DNA of 64,000 nucleotides from NCBI GenBank assembly GCA_023229645.1, contig JALNYU010000004.1:232463-296462 (forward strand). Direction: 5' to 3'. Made by a program: the position numbers and the translations under genes. The notes beneath the pieces are model-generated. The model did no database searches. It was not told where the DNA came from and saw only the letters and a program-made list of their open reading frames with translations. Origin of the DNA: Nevskia sp. (lineage in GTDB: Bacteria > Pseudomonadota > Gammaproteobacteria > Nevskiales > Nevskiaceae). Of this stretch, positions 45,522-54,080 are shown piece by piece (positions within the stretch are counted from its first letter, which is position 1; the number at the start of each line of letters is the position of its first letter).

Positions 45522-46502
45522 ATGAATCTTACTGTCCGTATCGAGCGCTACGGTGCCCCAGAAGTACTGCAGCTGGTTGATTTTCCAGCCACCGAGCCGG
45601 GGCCTAGCGAGGTTCGCCTGCGTCACACCGCGATCGGCCTGAACTTCATCGATACCTACCAGCGCAGCGGCTTGTACCCGATCCCGCTACCCAGCGGCCT
45701 CGGCCAAGAGGCGGCTGGTGAAATCACGGCGGTCGGGCCCGGCGTCAGCGAATTTCAAGTCGGCGATCGCGTTGCCTACGCTGGCGGCCCGCTCGGCGCC
45801 TACAGCGAAGCTCGAACACTGCCGGTTGCAAAGCTCGTCAAACTGCCCGCCGCGGTCAGTGACGAAGCCGCAGCGGCCTTGATGCTGAAAGGGATGACGG
45901 CGTTCTATCTGCTTCATCTTTCGTATGCCGTAAAGCCCGGCGATGCCTTGCTCGTGCATGCGGCAGCGGGTGGCGTCGGTAGCGTGCTCGTGCCGTGGGC
46001 GAAGCACCTCGGTGCGCGCGTGATCGGCACCGTCGGCTCGGCGGCAAAAGCCCGGCTCGCGCGGGATGCCGGCTGCGATGAGGTCATCCTTTACCGCGAG
46101 CAAGACTTCGCCGCAGAAGTAAAACGCCTAACCGCAGGCCGCGGGGTGGACGTGGTTTACGATTCCGTCGGCAAAGACACCTTCATCGGCTCGTTAGACG
46201 CGCTCAAACGCCGCGGCATGCTGGTGACCTACGGCAATGCCTCGGGCAAAGCGCCGCCGTTTGAACCAGTGCTGCTCGCAGAAAAAGGCTCGCTATTCAT
46301 CACGCGTCCAACACTCGCCCACTACACAACCACCCGCGAAGAACTCGACACTGCAGCAAACGCCCTGTTCGATGTCCTCGCCCGCAACATCGTCGCGCCG
46401 CAGATCGACCAGCGCTATGGCTTATCGGAAGTCGCCCGCGCGCACACCGAACTCGAAACCCGCGCAACCACCGGCGCTTCGGTTTTACTGCCAGGTCGCT
46501 AG
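45522..46502 (+). CDS. qorA: NADPH:quinone oxidoreductase (zinc-free MDR family)
   Basis: A 326-residue medium-chain reductase: RHTAIGLNFIDTYQRSGLYP, PLPSGLGQEAAGEITAVGPGV and the NADPH site HAAAGGVGSVLVPWAKHLGARVIGTV. The ending IDQRYGLSEVARAHTELETRATTGASVLLP matches QorA. It reduces quinones one electron at a time. The ATG at 45522 follows GGAAGGA. Confidence 0.92.
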   Translation: MNLTVRIERYGAPEVLQLVDFPATEPGPSEVRLRHTAIGLNFIDTYQRSGLYPIPLPSGLGQEAAGEITAVGPGVSEFQVGDRVAYAGGPLGAYSEARTLPVAKLVKLPAAVSDEAAAALMLKGMTAFYLLHLSYAVKPGDALLVHAAAGGVGSVLVPWAKHLGARVIGTVGSAAKARLARDAGCDEVILYREQDFAAEVKRLTAGRGVDVVYDSVGKDTFIGSLDALKRRGMLVTYGNASGKAPPFEPVLLAEKGSLFITRPTLAHYTTTREELDTAANALFDVLARNIVAPQIDQRYGLSEVARAHTELETRATTGASVLLPGR

Positions 46503-46764
46503 CGCATTGGCGCCGCAGCCGCCCGTTCCAACACGCGTCAATCCAATTTAGCGTCGCCCGATGGCCGTCTTAATATTGCCTCGGTCGCTGCGATAAAAAT
46601 GATGGATGCGCGGCGATTCCTAGTCAGGGCCCACCCCGTCCAGCAAATACGCCAGATTCAGTTCAACGTAATGGCGCTCGGCGGGTTGGATCGCGCGTCT
46701 TTCAACGGTGATTTCTGGCGCTAGACACATGTCCCGACCTGGCGTCATTAATAACGCTTGCATT
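46503..46764. other. Intergenic stretch with a possible gene remnant
   Basis: Short minus-strand segments (near 46640-46740) translate into plausible protein-like sequence (ending around AERHYVELNLAYLLDG), but stops and frame breaks interrupt it. It may be the decayed tail of a lost gene. The ohrR promoter lies at the right end. Confidence 0.3.
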
Positions 46765-46782
46765 TATATCGCACACGATATA
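46765..46782. promoter_or_regulatory. OhrR operator upstream of ohrR
   Basis: A perfect inverted repeat TATATCG-N4-CGATATA ends 11 bases before the ohrR ATG. A near-identical site precedes ohr at 47325-47342. Two copies flanking the regulator gene strongly suggest that it is the OhrR binding site. Confidence 0.75.
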
Positions 46783-46793
46783 ATATTCCGCCC

Positions 46794-47246
46794 ATGAACT
46801 CGCAGCCCGCAACTAAAAATCTGCTGAAGCTGGACGTGCAGCTTTGCTTTGCGCTGTATTCGACACTGCTTGGCATCAACAAGGTTTACCGCAAAGAACT
46901 ACAAGCGCTGAACATCACCTATCCGCAATATTTGGTGTTGTTAGTGCTGTGGGAAGGCGATCAACTTAATGTTTCGGAAATTTGCGAACGGCTGTTTCTG
47001 GAGACGACGACATTGACGCCGCTGCTAAAACGGCTCGAGGTGCGCGGTTTGATCAAGCGCCAGCGCTCGGCTAGCGATGAGCGGCAAGTAATTGTCACCC
47101 TAACCGAGGAAGGGCAGGCGTTGCGCGCAACGGCGGAGAAAATCCCGGCCTGTGTCGCAGGCAATATGAATTGCTCGTTTGAGGAGATCGGCGCGCTGCG
47201 TGATCAACTCGTGGCCCTACGAACGAATTTATTCAAAAATGCTTAA
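46794..47246 (+). CDS. ohrR: Organic hydroperoxide sensor OhrR (MarR family)
   Basis: A 150-residue MarR-type repressor. The reactive cysteine is Cys18 in LDVQLCFALYS, the exact OhrR context, with the partner tyrosines in NKVYRKEL and ITYPQYLVLLVLWE. The winged helix follows (LFLETTTLTPLLKRLEVRGLIKR, then RSASDERQVIVTLTEEG). Oxidation of the cysteine by organic peroxide releases DNA. ohr lies 174 bases downstream, and both genes carry the same operator palindrome, so it controls itself and ohr. Confidence 0.93.
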   Translation: MNSQPATKNLLKLDVQLCFALYSTLLGINKVYRKELQALNITYPQYLVLLVLWEGDQLNVSEICERLFLETTTLTPLLKRLEVRGLIKRQRSASDERQVIVTLTEEGQALRATAEKIPACVAGNMNCSFEEIGALRDQLVALRTNLFKNA

Positions 47247-47324
47247 TGAGACGTTGTTCCCCACTTTGTATCTCGCTATCGAGGCACCGTTGCAATCGCG
47301 AATGAATGATATTAAACGGCACAA

Positions 47325-47342
47325 TATATCGCGTACGATTTA
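47325..47342. promoter_or_regulatory. OhrR operator upstream of ohr
   Basis: TATATCG-N4-CGATTTA, one mismatch from a perfect palindrome and nearly identical to the site in front of ohrR. It lies about 80 bases before the ohr start codon. Confidence 0.75.
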
Positions 47343-47420
47343 AATAGTAGCGATATTTTAACATTGCGAAATTTACTTCGAAATTTTTATCTTAACCGTT
47401 GTTTAATCAGGAGAAAATAC

Positions 47421-47846
47421 ATGCCTATTGAGAAAATTCTTTACCGTGCGCACGCTACTGCAACCGGTGGCCGCGATGGCCGCGCTGTAAGTGACGACAA
47501 CCGCGTCGACGTTAAACTCAGCACACCACGTGAACTCGGTGGCGCCGGTGGTGAGGGCACCAATCCCGAGCAGTTGTTCGCTGCCGGTTATAGCGCCTGC
47601 TTTCTAAGCGCGATGAAGTTTGTCGCGATGCGCGACAAATTCCCGATCCCGACCGACGTGAGTGTCTCCGGTACGGTTGGCATCGGCGCGATTCCGAACG
47701 GCTTCGGGATCGAAGTCGACCTCGCGATCAACCTGCCCGGCATGGATCACGCGCAGGCCGAACAGTTGGTTGAGCGGGCGCACGCCGTTTGCCCATACTC
47801 GAATGCGACGCGCAACAACATCGACGTGCGATTCACCATTGCATAA
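47421..47846 (+). CDS. ohr: Organic hydroperoxide reductase Ohr
   Basis: A 141-residue OsmC/Ohr protein. Family motifs: KILYRAHATATGGRDGRA, GGEGTNPEQLFAAGYSACFLSAM with the peroxidatic cysteine, and VERAHAVCPYSNATRNNIDV with the resolving cysteine. It reduces lipid and organic peroxides using lipoylated partners. The ATG follows AGGAG. An OhrR site upstream makes it peroxide-induced. Confidence 0.96.
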   Translation: MPIEKILYRAHATATGGRDGRAVSDDNRVDVKLSTPRELGGAGGEGTNPEQLFAAGYSACFLSAMKFVAMRDKFPIPTDVSVSGTVGIGAIPNGFGIEVDLAINLPGMDHAQAEQLVERAHAVCPYSNATRNNIDVRFTIA

Positions 47847-47915
47847 ACAAGGATCGAACCTGGGGCCTGTGCAGAGGCCGACAAAGCCATCAGCCCTAGT
47901 CGATGGAAACGTAAC

Positions 47916-47946
47916 GCGGCAGGCCCCCGTACGCGAGGCCTGCCGC
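47916..47946. terminator. Possible bidirectional terminator between ohr and the CMD gene
   Basis: GCGGCAGGCC, an 11-base loop, then GGCCTGCCGC: a perfect 10-bp GC-rich stem between two convergent genes. The downstream T-tract is weak, so efficiency is uncertain. Confidence 0.5.
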
Positions 47947-47956
47947 CCCATTTGCA

Positions 47957-48496
47957 TTACAGCGCGACGCTTACGGCCGGGAAATCGACCTCGGTACCGG
48001 CGATGTGATTCGCGTAGTTGGTCAGCAAATTAATCGTGACGTTGCCGAGCACTTCCAGAATCAAGCCGTTATCGAGGCCGGCTGCACGTGCGGCGGCCAG
48101 TTCTGCATCGCTGATGACGCCGCGTTGGACGGCAATTTTCACCGCGAGTTGGGCAATTGCATTTTCCAGCGCGTCGTCGCCCTTACCGGCACGGGCCGCG
48201 AGCACTTCAGCATCGGATAAACCCGCACCTTTACCGATCAGCGTATGTGCTGACAAGCAGTATTGGCAGCTGTTGGCTTGCCCAACGGCAAGCGCAATGA
48301 TTTCGCGCTGACGCGCGCTCAAACGGCCGGAACCCAACGCTTCGGAAAAGCCGAGGTAGCCGTTCATCACTGCTGGCGCTTGGGCAAATGTCGCAAATAG
48401 ATTCGGCACTACGCCGAGCTTGGCCTTGATCGCGCCGAAGGTTGCGGCAGTCGCGGCATCGGCTTCAGCAACCGGAATGGCGGGGATACGAACCAT
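47957..48496 (-). CDS. Carboxymuconolactone decarboxylase (AhpD-like) family protein
   Basis: A 179-residue alpha-helical protein. The redox CxxC-x2-H motif is in QANSCQYCLSAHTLIGKGAGL, as in the peroxidase-related AhpD-like group. AAGGAG precedes the start. It probably has alkyl-hydroperoxide-type thiol chemistry; actual substrate unknown. It is divergent from an AraC regulator that likely controls it, and near ohr, suggesting a shared oxidative stress theme. Confidence 0.85.
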   Translation of the reverse strand: MVRIPAIPVAEADAATAATFGAIKAKLGVVPNLFATFAQAPAVMNGYLGFSEALGSGRLSARQREIIALAVGQANSCQYCLSAHTLIGKGAGLSDAEVLAARAGKGDDALENAIAQLAVKIAVQRGVISDAELAAARAAGLDNGLILEVLGNVTINLLTNYANHIAGTEVDFPAVSVAL

Positions 48497-48603
48497 GATG
48501 AACTCCTTATGATTTTGGGGTGAGGTGACAGGGGCGCATCTTGCCTCAGCATCCGATACGATTAGTGCTTGTTCGTCTCAAATTAATTGCAGATCGTATC
48601 GAA

Positions 48604-49443
48604 ATGGATCAACTCTCCCCATTATTCGCGCGGTTTGCGCCGAGCGCTCGCGTTTTTCATACCGGCGCCTTATGCGGTGCGGTCGCATTCCCAGAGACCG
48701 ACGGCATTGGCCACCTGCACCTGCTCCGCAGTGGCACTTTGCGCGTGCACCACACGCAAGGCCAGATGCTGCATATCGCGCAACCCAGCGTGTTGTTCTA
48801 TCCACGGGCCTTGAGCCACACGTTGCTCGCGGATGAAGACGCGAAAGCGAACCTGGTTTGCGCCGAGGTTGAATTCGGCCGCAACGCTAATAATCCGCTG
48901 GTGCGGGCTTTACCCACGCATTTGGCCATCCCATTGGACACGGCACCTGAACTCGCGCCGACTGCCGAACTATTAATCGCTGAAGCCACGCAACAACAAT
49001 GCGGCCGGCAAGCCGCGCTAGATCGACTCACCGAATACTTTCTGATCCTGCTGTTGCGGCACTTGCTGACGTCACACGCGCTCGACATCGGCATGCTCGC
49101 CGGTCTCGCCGACGCGCGGCTAGCTAAGGTGCTAACCGGGCTGCACGAACAGCCAGAATTGCCTTGGACGCTGGACGAAATGGCGCGTCACGCGGGGATG
49201 TCGCGGGCGCGTTTCGCCCGCCATTTCCACGCCACGGTCGGCAGTACGCCAATGGACTATTTAACGGATTGGCGGATTGGCGTCGCGCAGACCTTATTGA
49301 AACGCGGCAAACCGTTGAAAGTTGTCGCACCCGAAGTGGGCTATACCAGCTTGGCGGCGTTAACGCGCGTCTTCAGCAAACGTGTTGGTCTACCGCCCAG
49401 CGCTTGGCTCGCCGCCTCGGAGCGTGCGCATATCGACGAGTAA
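48604..49443 (+). CDS. AraC family transcriptional regulator (cupin-type)
   Basis: A 279-residue regulator. The N-terminal cupin_6 domain covers about residues 1-170 (HLHLLRSGTLRVHH, VLFYPRALSHTL). The C-terminal double helix-turn-helix has WTLDEMARHAGMSRARFARHFH and VGYTSLAALTRVFSKRVGLPPSAW. It is divergent from the CMD-family gene and probably regulates it. The ATG at 48604 gives the usual start; a GTG or ATG up to 63 bases upstream is possible. Confidence 0.88.
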   Translation: MDQLSPLFARFAPSARVFHTGALCGAVAFPETDGIGHLHLLRSGTLRVHHTQGQMLHIAQPSVLFYPRALSHTLLADEDAKANLVCAEVEFGRNANNPLVRALPTHLAIPLDTAPELAPTAELLIAEATQQQCGRQAALDRLTEYFLILLLRHLLTSHALDIGMLAGLADARLAKVLTGLHEQPELPWTLDEMARHAGMSRARFARHFHATVGSTPMDYLTDWRIGVAQTLLKRGKPLKVVAPEVGYTSLAALTRVFSKRVGLPPSAWLAASERAHIDE

Positions 49444-49472
49444 CAACGTTCGAATGGCCGCCTCGCAATCGG

Positions 49473-50478
49473 TTAAATCGCAGCAGCTATGCGCTTGCGG
49501 CAGCCGTAAAGATGGCCTCGCCAAGCCAGAATCAACGTCGCGATAACCACCGTCAACATCGCCGCCAAACCACCGAGCGCAATAATTTGATCGCCCGGCG
49601 TGCAAAGCCCTAAGCGCGCGCATTTGTCGGAAACGAAAACCGCAGACGCTACGTTCCAGACAAAGAATCCAAAGAACCAATAGCCCAAGACCACCCACAA
49701 ACGACGAACAACGCTGTTGTAGTTCTTATGTTCGTCTGCCGCAGTAAATTCACCGAGCACCTGGCTTCGCGGTAGGCCAGCCGCTGATTTATGAACAACA
49801 ATAGAACTGCCGACAAAATCGTGCAGCGCTTGTCGCTGCGGCGAAATTAGCATCGAAAAAAAGGCCGGCAAGCCAATTGCCGATTTAACCCCAAACCGAG
49901 CCAGCGCAGCGCCGAAGCTAGGGCCTGTTAACACGTATGCGATCACTGCGACGGCGGTCGCGAACCGCCAGTGCAACGAGGAAGGCCGCAGCCAAGGGTG
50001 GTTCCCTTGGCGCGACGACCGAGGCCGCAATGGCGGTTCACGACCCCGTCCCGCAGGGTTATGGCCAAAAATCCGCCTGTCGTCGTTGCAAACCTTGGCC
50101 TTGGAATCACCAAGGCCGGCGGCTCGCGCCTCGTCGGGCGGATTTTTGACTTATAACGCAGCGACCGCATACGTGTTAACAGGCCCTAAGACGCTGGTCT
50201 CTGGCTTTCCGGCGCACGCGAATGCCAACGATGTGATGGCCGATCGAGCCGCCGGTGCGCCAAACCAGTATCGGATCCAGCAACAGTGCAACGCATAACG
50301 CGAGTAAAAGGCGCTGCCCACCGCTACCGATCTCGGCATAAGCCAGCGCCGCAATGGCGCCAATACCGCTGTAAGCCATTACGACGCCATCGATAATCAC
50401 ACCACGCACCCGGAGCAACGCCGGTGGGTAGGAGGCTGCAATGCCCGCCTCGCTTGCAGCCCGAGATGCCGACGCCAA
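49473..50478 (-). pseudogene. RDD family membrane protein gene, split by a MITE
   Basis: The N-terminal part starts at 50478 (PPALLRVRGVIIDGVVM, GGSIGHHIVGIRVRRKARDQ) and runs into a stop inside the inserted element. The C-terminal part (SFGAALARFGVKS, SPQRQALHDFVGSSIVV, then two more hydrophobic helices) resumes at 49918. Removing 49921-50188 (element plus one TA) gives an uninterrupted 245-residue RDD protein reading RDQRLSFGAALARF across the joint. The protein would have been an inner-membrane protein of unknown transport role. As it stands the gene should be inactive. Confidence 0.88.
49921..50186. mobile_element. 266-bp MITE with TA target duplication, inside the RDD gene
   Basis: Terminal inverted repeats start GGGCCTGTTAACACGTATGC and match for 20 or more bases. 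TA flanks both sides (49919-49920 and 50187-50188). There is no transposase gene. Inside are nested palindromes, such as CCAAGGG/CCCTTGG (near 50000) and CAAAAATCCGCC/GGCGGATTTTTG (near 50068 and 50140). The size, ends and TA duplication fit a non-autonomous derivative of an IS5- or IS630-type element; the parent is not in the window. A 53-bp relative lies at 57578-57630. Confidence 0.88.
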
Positions 50479-50506
50479 ACGTTAAACCTTTCGGACGCGC
50501 GCTAAC

Positions 50507-51352
50507 TTAGAAGTTAAAACCTTTCCGTTTCGGCTCATCGAGCGTTACCGCAAGCGAACGAATCTGGCGGCTGCTGCCAATATTGTCGCCGCTGCTGGTG
50601 GTACCGTCGCCCAAGTCCAGCTGGTAGAAACGCGCCGAACCGTTGCGGTCAGCGATGGCGGCATAAGCCTTATCGTTGTTCGGCACGATGTCGATCCCCG
50701 CATTTGCGGTGAAGCCGTTGTTGGCCGCGCCAATCGTAGTCAGCACGCCAGCTGTCGTTGCGCTCTCTAAGGTCTGCGTGGTGACATCAATCGCATACAG
50801 CGTTGTCGATGTCGCATCGTCCACACTATTGCTGTACGCAATCGCGGCGAGCCGTGGAATTTCACCTTCGTGGATATCGTTCGACACAAAGCTTAGCGTC
50901 CCGCTACCGTCGGTTTGCAACTGCGCGCCAGTGGTGGGATCAACGCGGAAATTGGTGTTGTTGGCGCTGTTTGCACCTTCAAAATTGATCACGCGCAAAT
51001 AATCACCAACCGGATTGAAGTCAATCACCGGTACGGTGAGCGACAAGCTCGAAAACGCCGTACTGCCGACGCGGGTCGTCACGCCGGTATCGGTGTTCAC
51101 CGTTACCAAAAAATTGCTGCTGGTAATGCCGTAAAGCTGCTTGTTTGCTGGGCGAAACGCAATCTGTAGCAAGGTCTCGCCACTGGCCAAGCCGGTAATC
51201 GTCGACTCAGCTGTAATATTGTTCGCGTTGTCGGTATCGAACCGGATCAGCGTGTTTGTGGTGGTAAGCGCATAGGCGTCACGGCCTTGCTGGCAGCCGG
51301 CCAGTACCAGGGCGCTGAGGGCGAAAACGGCGACTTTCAATAATTTTTGCAT
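50507..51352 (-). CDS. DUF4394 domain lipoprotein
   Basis: A 281-residue protein. A signal peptide with lipobox (LSALVLAGC) comes first, then a beta-rich DUF4394 domain with repeated strands such as LIRFDTDNANNITAES, QIAFRPANKQLYGIT, VPVIDFNPVGDYLRVI and TLYAIDVTTQTLE. Likely a periplasmic or outer-membrane lipoprotein with a propeller-like fold; function unknown. The ATG at 51352 follows GGGA; ATGs at 51364 and 51397 are alternatives. Confidence 0.82.
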   Translation of the reverse strand: MQKLLKVAVFALSALVLAGCQQGRDAYALTTTNTLIRFDTDNANNITAESTITGLASGETLLQIAFRPANKQLYGITSSNFLVTVNTDTGVTTRVGSTAFSSLSLTVPVIDFNPVGDYLRVINFEGANSANNTNFRVDPTTGAQLQTDGSGTLSFVSNDIHEGEIPRLAAIAYSNSVDDATSTTLYAIDVTTQTLESATTAGVLTTIGAANNGFTANAGIDIVPNNDKAYAAIADRNGSARFYQLDLGDGTTSSGDNIGSSRQIRSLAVTLDEPKRKGFNF

Positions 51353-51472
51353 GTCCAATCCCATATCCAATCTTCTAGCGCTACGGCGCCCGAGCAATAG
51401 CGAATCATAACGGGACTTGGCCGGCAGCGGGTTGCAGATTTCGTTACGAATCGTTGCGGAAAGCTAATTTGA

Positions 51473-52408
51473 TCAAGGCCACAGCCAGGCGGCACCTCGC
51501 ACACCGCTGCTATCACCGTGCAGTGCCGGTACCAAGCGCGTTGCGACGTGATCGGAAAAAACCCAATTTGGCCAAAGCGCTGGCACCGCGGCGTAAAGGC
51601 GATCTAACCGCGACAAACCGCCGCCGAGCACGATTACCGCTGGATCGAGCAAATTGATCACGTGCGCCAAGGCGCGTGCGAGCCGATCTTCATAACGGCG
51701 CAGCGTCTGCTCGGCCGCGAGATCACCGGCCGCTGCGCGCGCCACGATGTCCTCACCGCGCAGACGCTCGCCGTTCACACGGGCGTGATCGTTGGCAAGG
51801 CCAACGCCCGAACACCAATCTTCGATGCTGCCGTGCCGGCCGTCCCAGCCAAGCGGGCCCGGTACTTCACCCCATTCCGGCTTCGGCCAGGGCAGCGGGT
51901 TATGGCCCCATTCGCCAACGATGGCGTTCGGGCCAGACAACAGCCGCCCGCCGATGACAATGCCGCCCCCGACGCCGGTACCGAGAATCACCGCAAAAAC
52001 ATTAGCGGCGCCAGCCGCTGCACCGTCAGGCTGCGCCTCGGACAGCGCGAGGCAGTCGGCATCATTCGCCAAACGCACTACGCAGCCGAGCGCGGCCTCC
52101 AGATCTTGCCGCAGCGGCCGCGCGTTCAAACAGGTTGAGTTCGCGTTCTTGATTAAACCGGTCGCGGGGGAAATCGCCCCCGGATGGCCAACGCCGACCG
52201 GCACGCCAACAGCGCCGGCCTCTTGTTCCAGTAATTTAACCAGCGCGACAACAGCCGCAACCGTGGCAGCGTAATCACCTGCAGGTGTTGCAATCCGCCG
52301 CCGCACAAGGATCTCGGATTCGCCGCGCAGCACGATGCCCTCAATCTTGGTCCCGCCAAGATCAATGCCGATGCGCAGACGCTGAAGAAGCGGGGTTGAT
52401 GTGTTCAT
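51473..52408 (-). CDS. ROK family sugar kinase (fructokinase/NagK type) without the zinc cysteines
   Basis: A 311-residue kinase: phosphate-1 loop GIDLGGTKIEGIVL, catalytic Asp in NDADCLALSEA, phosphate-2 loop ILGTGVGGGIVIGG, EWGHNPLPWP with the sugar-binding Glu-x-x-His, and VIVLGGGLS. The usual zinc site CxCGxxGCxE reads GWDGRHGSIEDWCSG, so the cysteine ligands are gone. It probably phosphorylates fructose or an amino sugar with ATP. The ATG at 52408 is preferred; 52444 is possible. It stands alone between divergent or unrelated genes. Confidence 0.83.
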   Translation of the reverse strand: MNTSTPLLQRLRIGIDLGGTKIEGIVLRGESEILVRRRIATPAGDYAATVAAVVALVKLLEQEAGAVGVPVGVGHPGAISPATGLIKNANSTCLNARPLRQDLEAALGCVVRLANDADCLALSEAQPDGAAAGAANVFAVILGTGVGGGIVIGGRLLSGPNAIVGEWGHNPLPWPKPEWGEVPGPLGWDGRHGSIEDWCSGVGLANDHARVNGERLRGEDIVARAAAGDLAAEQTLRRYEDRLARALAHVINLLDPAVIVLGGGLSRLDRLYAAVPALWPNWVFSDHVATRLVPALHGDSSGVRGAAWLWP

Positions 52409-52468
52409 CTCGCCATGATCCACGATCGCCCCGCCCCTTTTCATCCGCCGGCTTACCCTTGCGCTGAT

Positions 52469-53395
52469 TTATGCCGCGCTTCGATGCAAAGGCGAGCCCA
52501 ACTCGGCGCGTAAGCCTGGGACCAGTCGGTCGATCAGCGCCCGCGTTTTCGCCGCAGCCAGACGTGCTTCGGGGTAAACAACGTGCACCGGCAGCGGCGC
52601 GGGTTCATGCGCTTCTAGCAACAATACGAGGCGCCCGGCTTTAAGGTCTTCTTCGATCTGATACGACAACACGCGCGCGATACCGCGGCCTTCGACGGCC
52701 GAGGCAATCGCCGCATCCGCCGTGTTGACGGTTAACCGTGGCCGGACTCGGACCGAGGTTTGGGTATGGCCGCGCTTGCCGCCGCTAAACGTCCAGGTTT
52801 CATTCGGGCTAACGCCAGAAAACGAGATGCAGCGGTGATCGGGCAGATCTGTCGGCACCTCCGGCGTGCCGGCCTTGGCAAGATAGTCCGGGCTTGCGCA
52901 AACCACCTTACGCACCGCGCCGACTTGCACGGCAACGAGATTTGAATCGGCTAAATCGCCGAGACGAATGGCGACATCAACCCCTTCGTCGATCAAGTTC
53001 ACAACCCGATCCACCAACTGCAGCCGCGCCTGCAGATCGGGGAATTCGTCGAGCAGCGCATCAACGTAACGTCGTACTTTTAGCCGCCCGAACACCACCG
53101 GCGCGGTCACCATCAGCACCCCGCGCGGCACCGAGCGCTCGCCAGCAGCGAGTAACTCGGCGCTATCCATCTCGGCGAGGATGCGCCGACAACTCGCTGC
53201 GAAGCGTTCGCCCGCTTCGGTTAAGCGCAGGCTGCGCGTCGTTCGGTGCAGTAAGCGCGCACCGGTATGTTTCTCCAGAAAAGCCACCGCCCGCGTGATC
53301 GCGGCGGGTGAGCGCCCGAGCTTGCGTGCGGCGGCGGCGAGGCCATGCTCGTCGATTACTGCGACAAACGCAGTCATTGCTTCAAATCGGTCCAT
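52469..53395 (-). CDS. LysR family transcriptional regulator
   Basis: A 308-residue LTTR. The winged helix is at residues 1-60 (MDRFEAMTAFVAVIDEHGLAAAARKLGRSPAAITRAVAFLEK and GARLLHRTTRSLRLTEAGE). The effector-binding domain has the usual periplasmic-binding-like pattern. It is divergent from the YHS-domain gene, and the shared gap has a LysR-type palindrome, so it probably controls that gene and itself. The inducer is unknown. Confidence 0.93.
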   Translation of the reverse strand: MDRFEAMTAFVAVIDEHGLAAAARKLGRSPAAITRAVAFLEKHTGARLLHRTTRSLRLTEAGERFAASCRRILAEMDSAELLAAGERSVPRGVLMVTAPVVFGRLKVRRYVDALLDEFPDLQARLQLVDRVVNLIDEGVDVAIRLGDLADSNLVAVQVGAVRKVVCASPDYLAKAGTPEVPTDLPDHRCISFSGVSPNETWTFSGGKRGHTQTSVRVRPRLTVNTADAAIASAVEGRGIARVLSYQIEEDLKAGRLVLLLEAHEPAPLPVHVVYPEARLAAAKTRALIDRLVPGLRAELGSPLHRSAA

Positions 53396-53400
53396 CGATA

Positions 53401-53417
53401 ATTTCCTTTATTGAAAT
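53401..53417. promoter_or_regulatory. LysR-type operator candidate
   Basis: ATTTC-N7-GAAAT is an inverted repeat containing a T-N11-A core. It lies in the lysR/YHS divergent gap, close to the lysR start, the usual place for autoregulation. Confidence 0.5.
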
Positions 53418-53510
53418 AGTGTTTCGCATTCAGCGCTAATTCTAACGAAGACTGCAACAAACTATTCTTATATAGCCCCTTCCCTGGGTGCACCAATCAG
53501 GAGAGATGTT

Positions 53511-53993
53511 GTGAATCTATTCGTTAAATCAGCCCGTAAAATCGGTTTCGTTGCCATCGCCCTCGCCGCCACTGCCGGCACTGTTGCTCCGGCGTACGCT
53601 GTCGAGCAAACCGGTGGCAAGTACAACACGCTATACGCCGGCCTCGGTATCAAAGGCTACGATCCGGTTGCCTACTTTACCGATGGCAAGCCAGTGGAAG
53701 GCAAAGCCGATATTTCTTACGATTGGAGCGGCGTAACCTGGCGCTTCGCGTCGGCAGAACACCGCAAAGCCTTTGAAGCCGAACCGGCAAAGTATGCGCC
53801 GCAATACGGCGGCTTCTGTTCCTGGGGCGTGAGCCAGGGCAAGCTGTTTGATGTTGATCCGGTGCACGCGTGGAAGGTTGTCGATGGCAAGCTGTACATG
53901 AATTTCAACAGCGACATCGAAGCCAAGTGGGAACACGATAGCGCCGGCTTTATCAGCAAGGCCAACGGTAACTGGCCGGCACTGAACAAGTAA
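53511..53993 (+). CDS. Exported YHS domain-containing protein
   Basis: A 160-residue protein. Signal peptide ending ATAGTVAPAYA is followed by a YHS domain: KGYDPVAYFTDGKPVEG, WRFASAEHRKAFEAEPAKYAPQYGGFCSWGVSQG. YHS domains are thought to bind metal. The start is GTG at 53511, with AGGAGAG upstream. It is divergent from lysR. Small periplasmic YHS proteins like this have no established function. Confidence 0.85.
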   Translation: MNLFVKSARKIGFVAIALAATAGTVAPAYAVEQTGGKYNTLYAGLGIKGYDPVAYFTDGKPVEGKADISYDWSGVTWRFASAEHRKAFEAEPAKYAPQYGGFCSWGVSQGKLFDVDPVHAWKVVDGKLYMNFNSDIEAKWEHDSAGFISKANGNWPALNK

Positions 53994-54080
53994 GCAGCAA
54001 CCGCGTAAGCTTTACTCGCAGCAATGACCCGCCGCGGCGCGAGCCCGGCGGGTTTCGATTGGACCCGACGGAGCCTCGCC

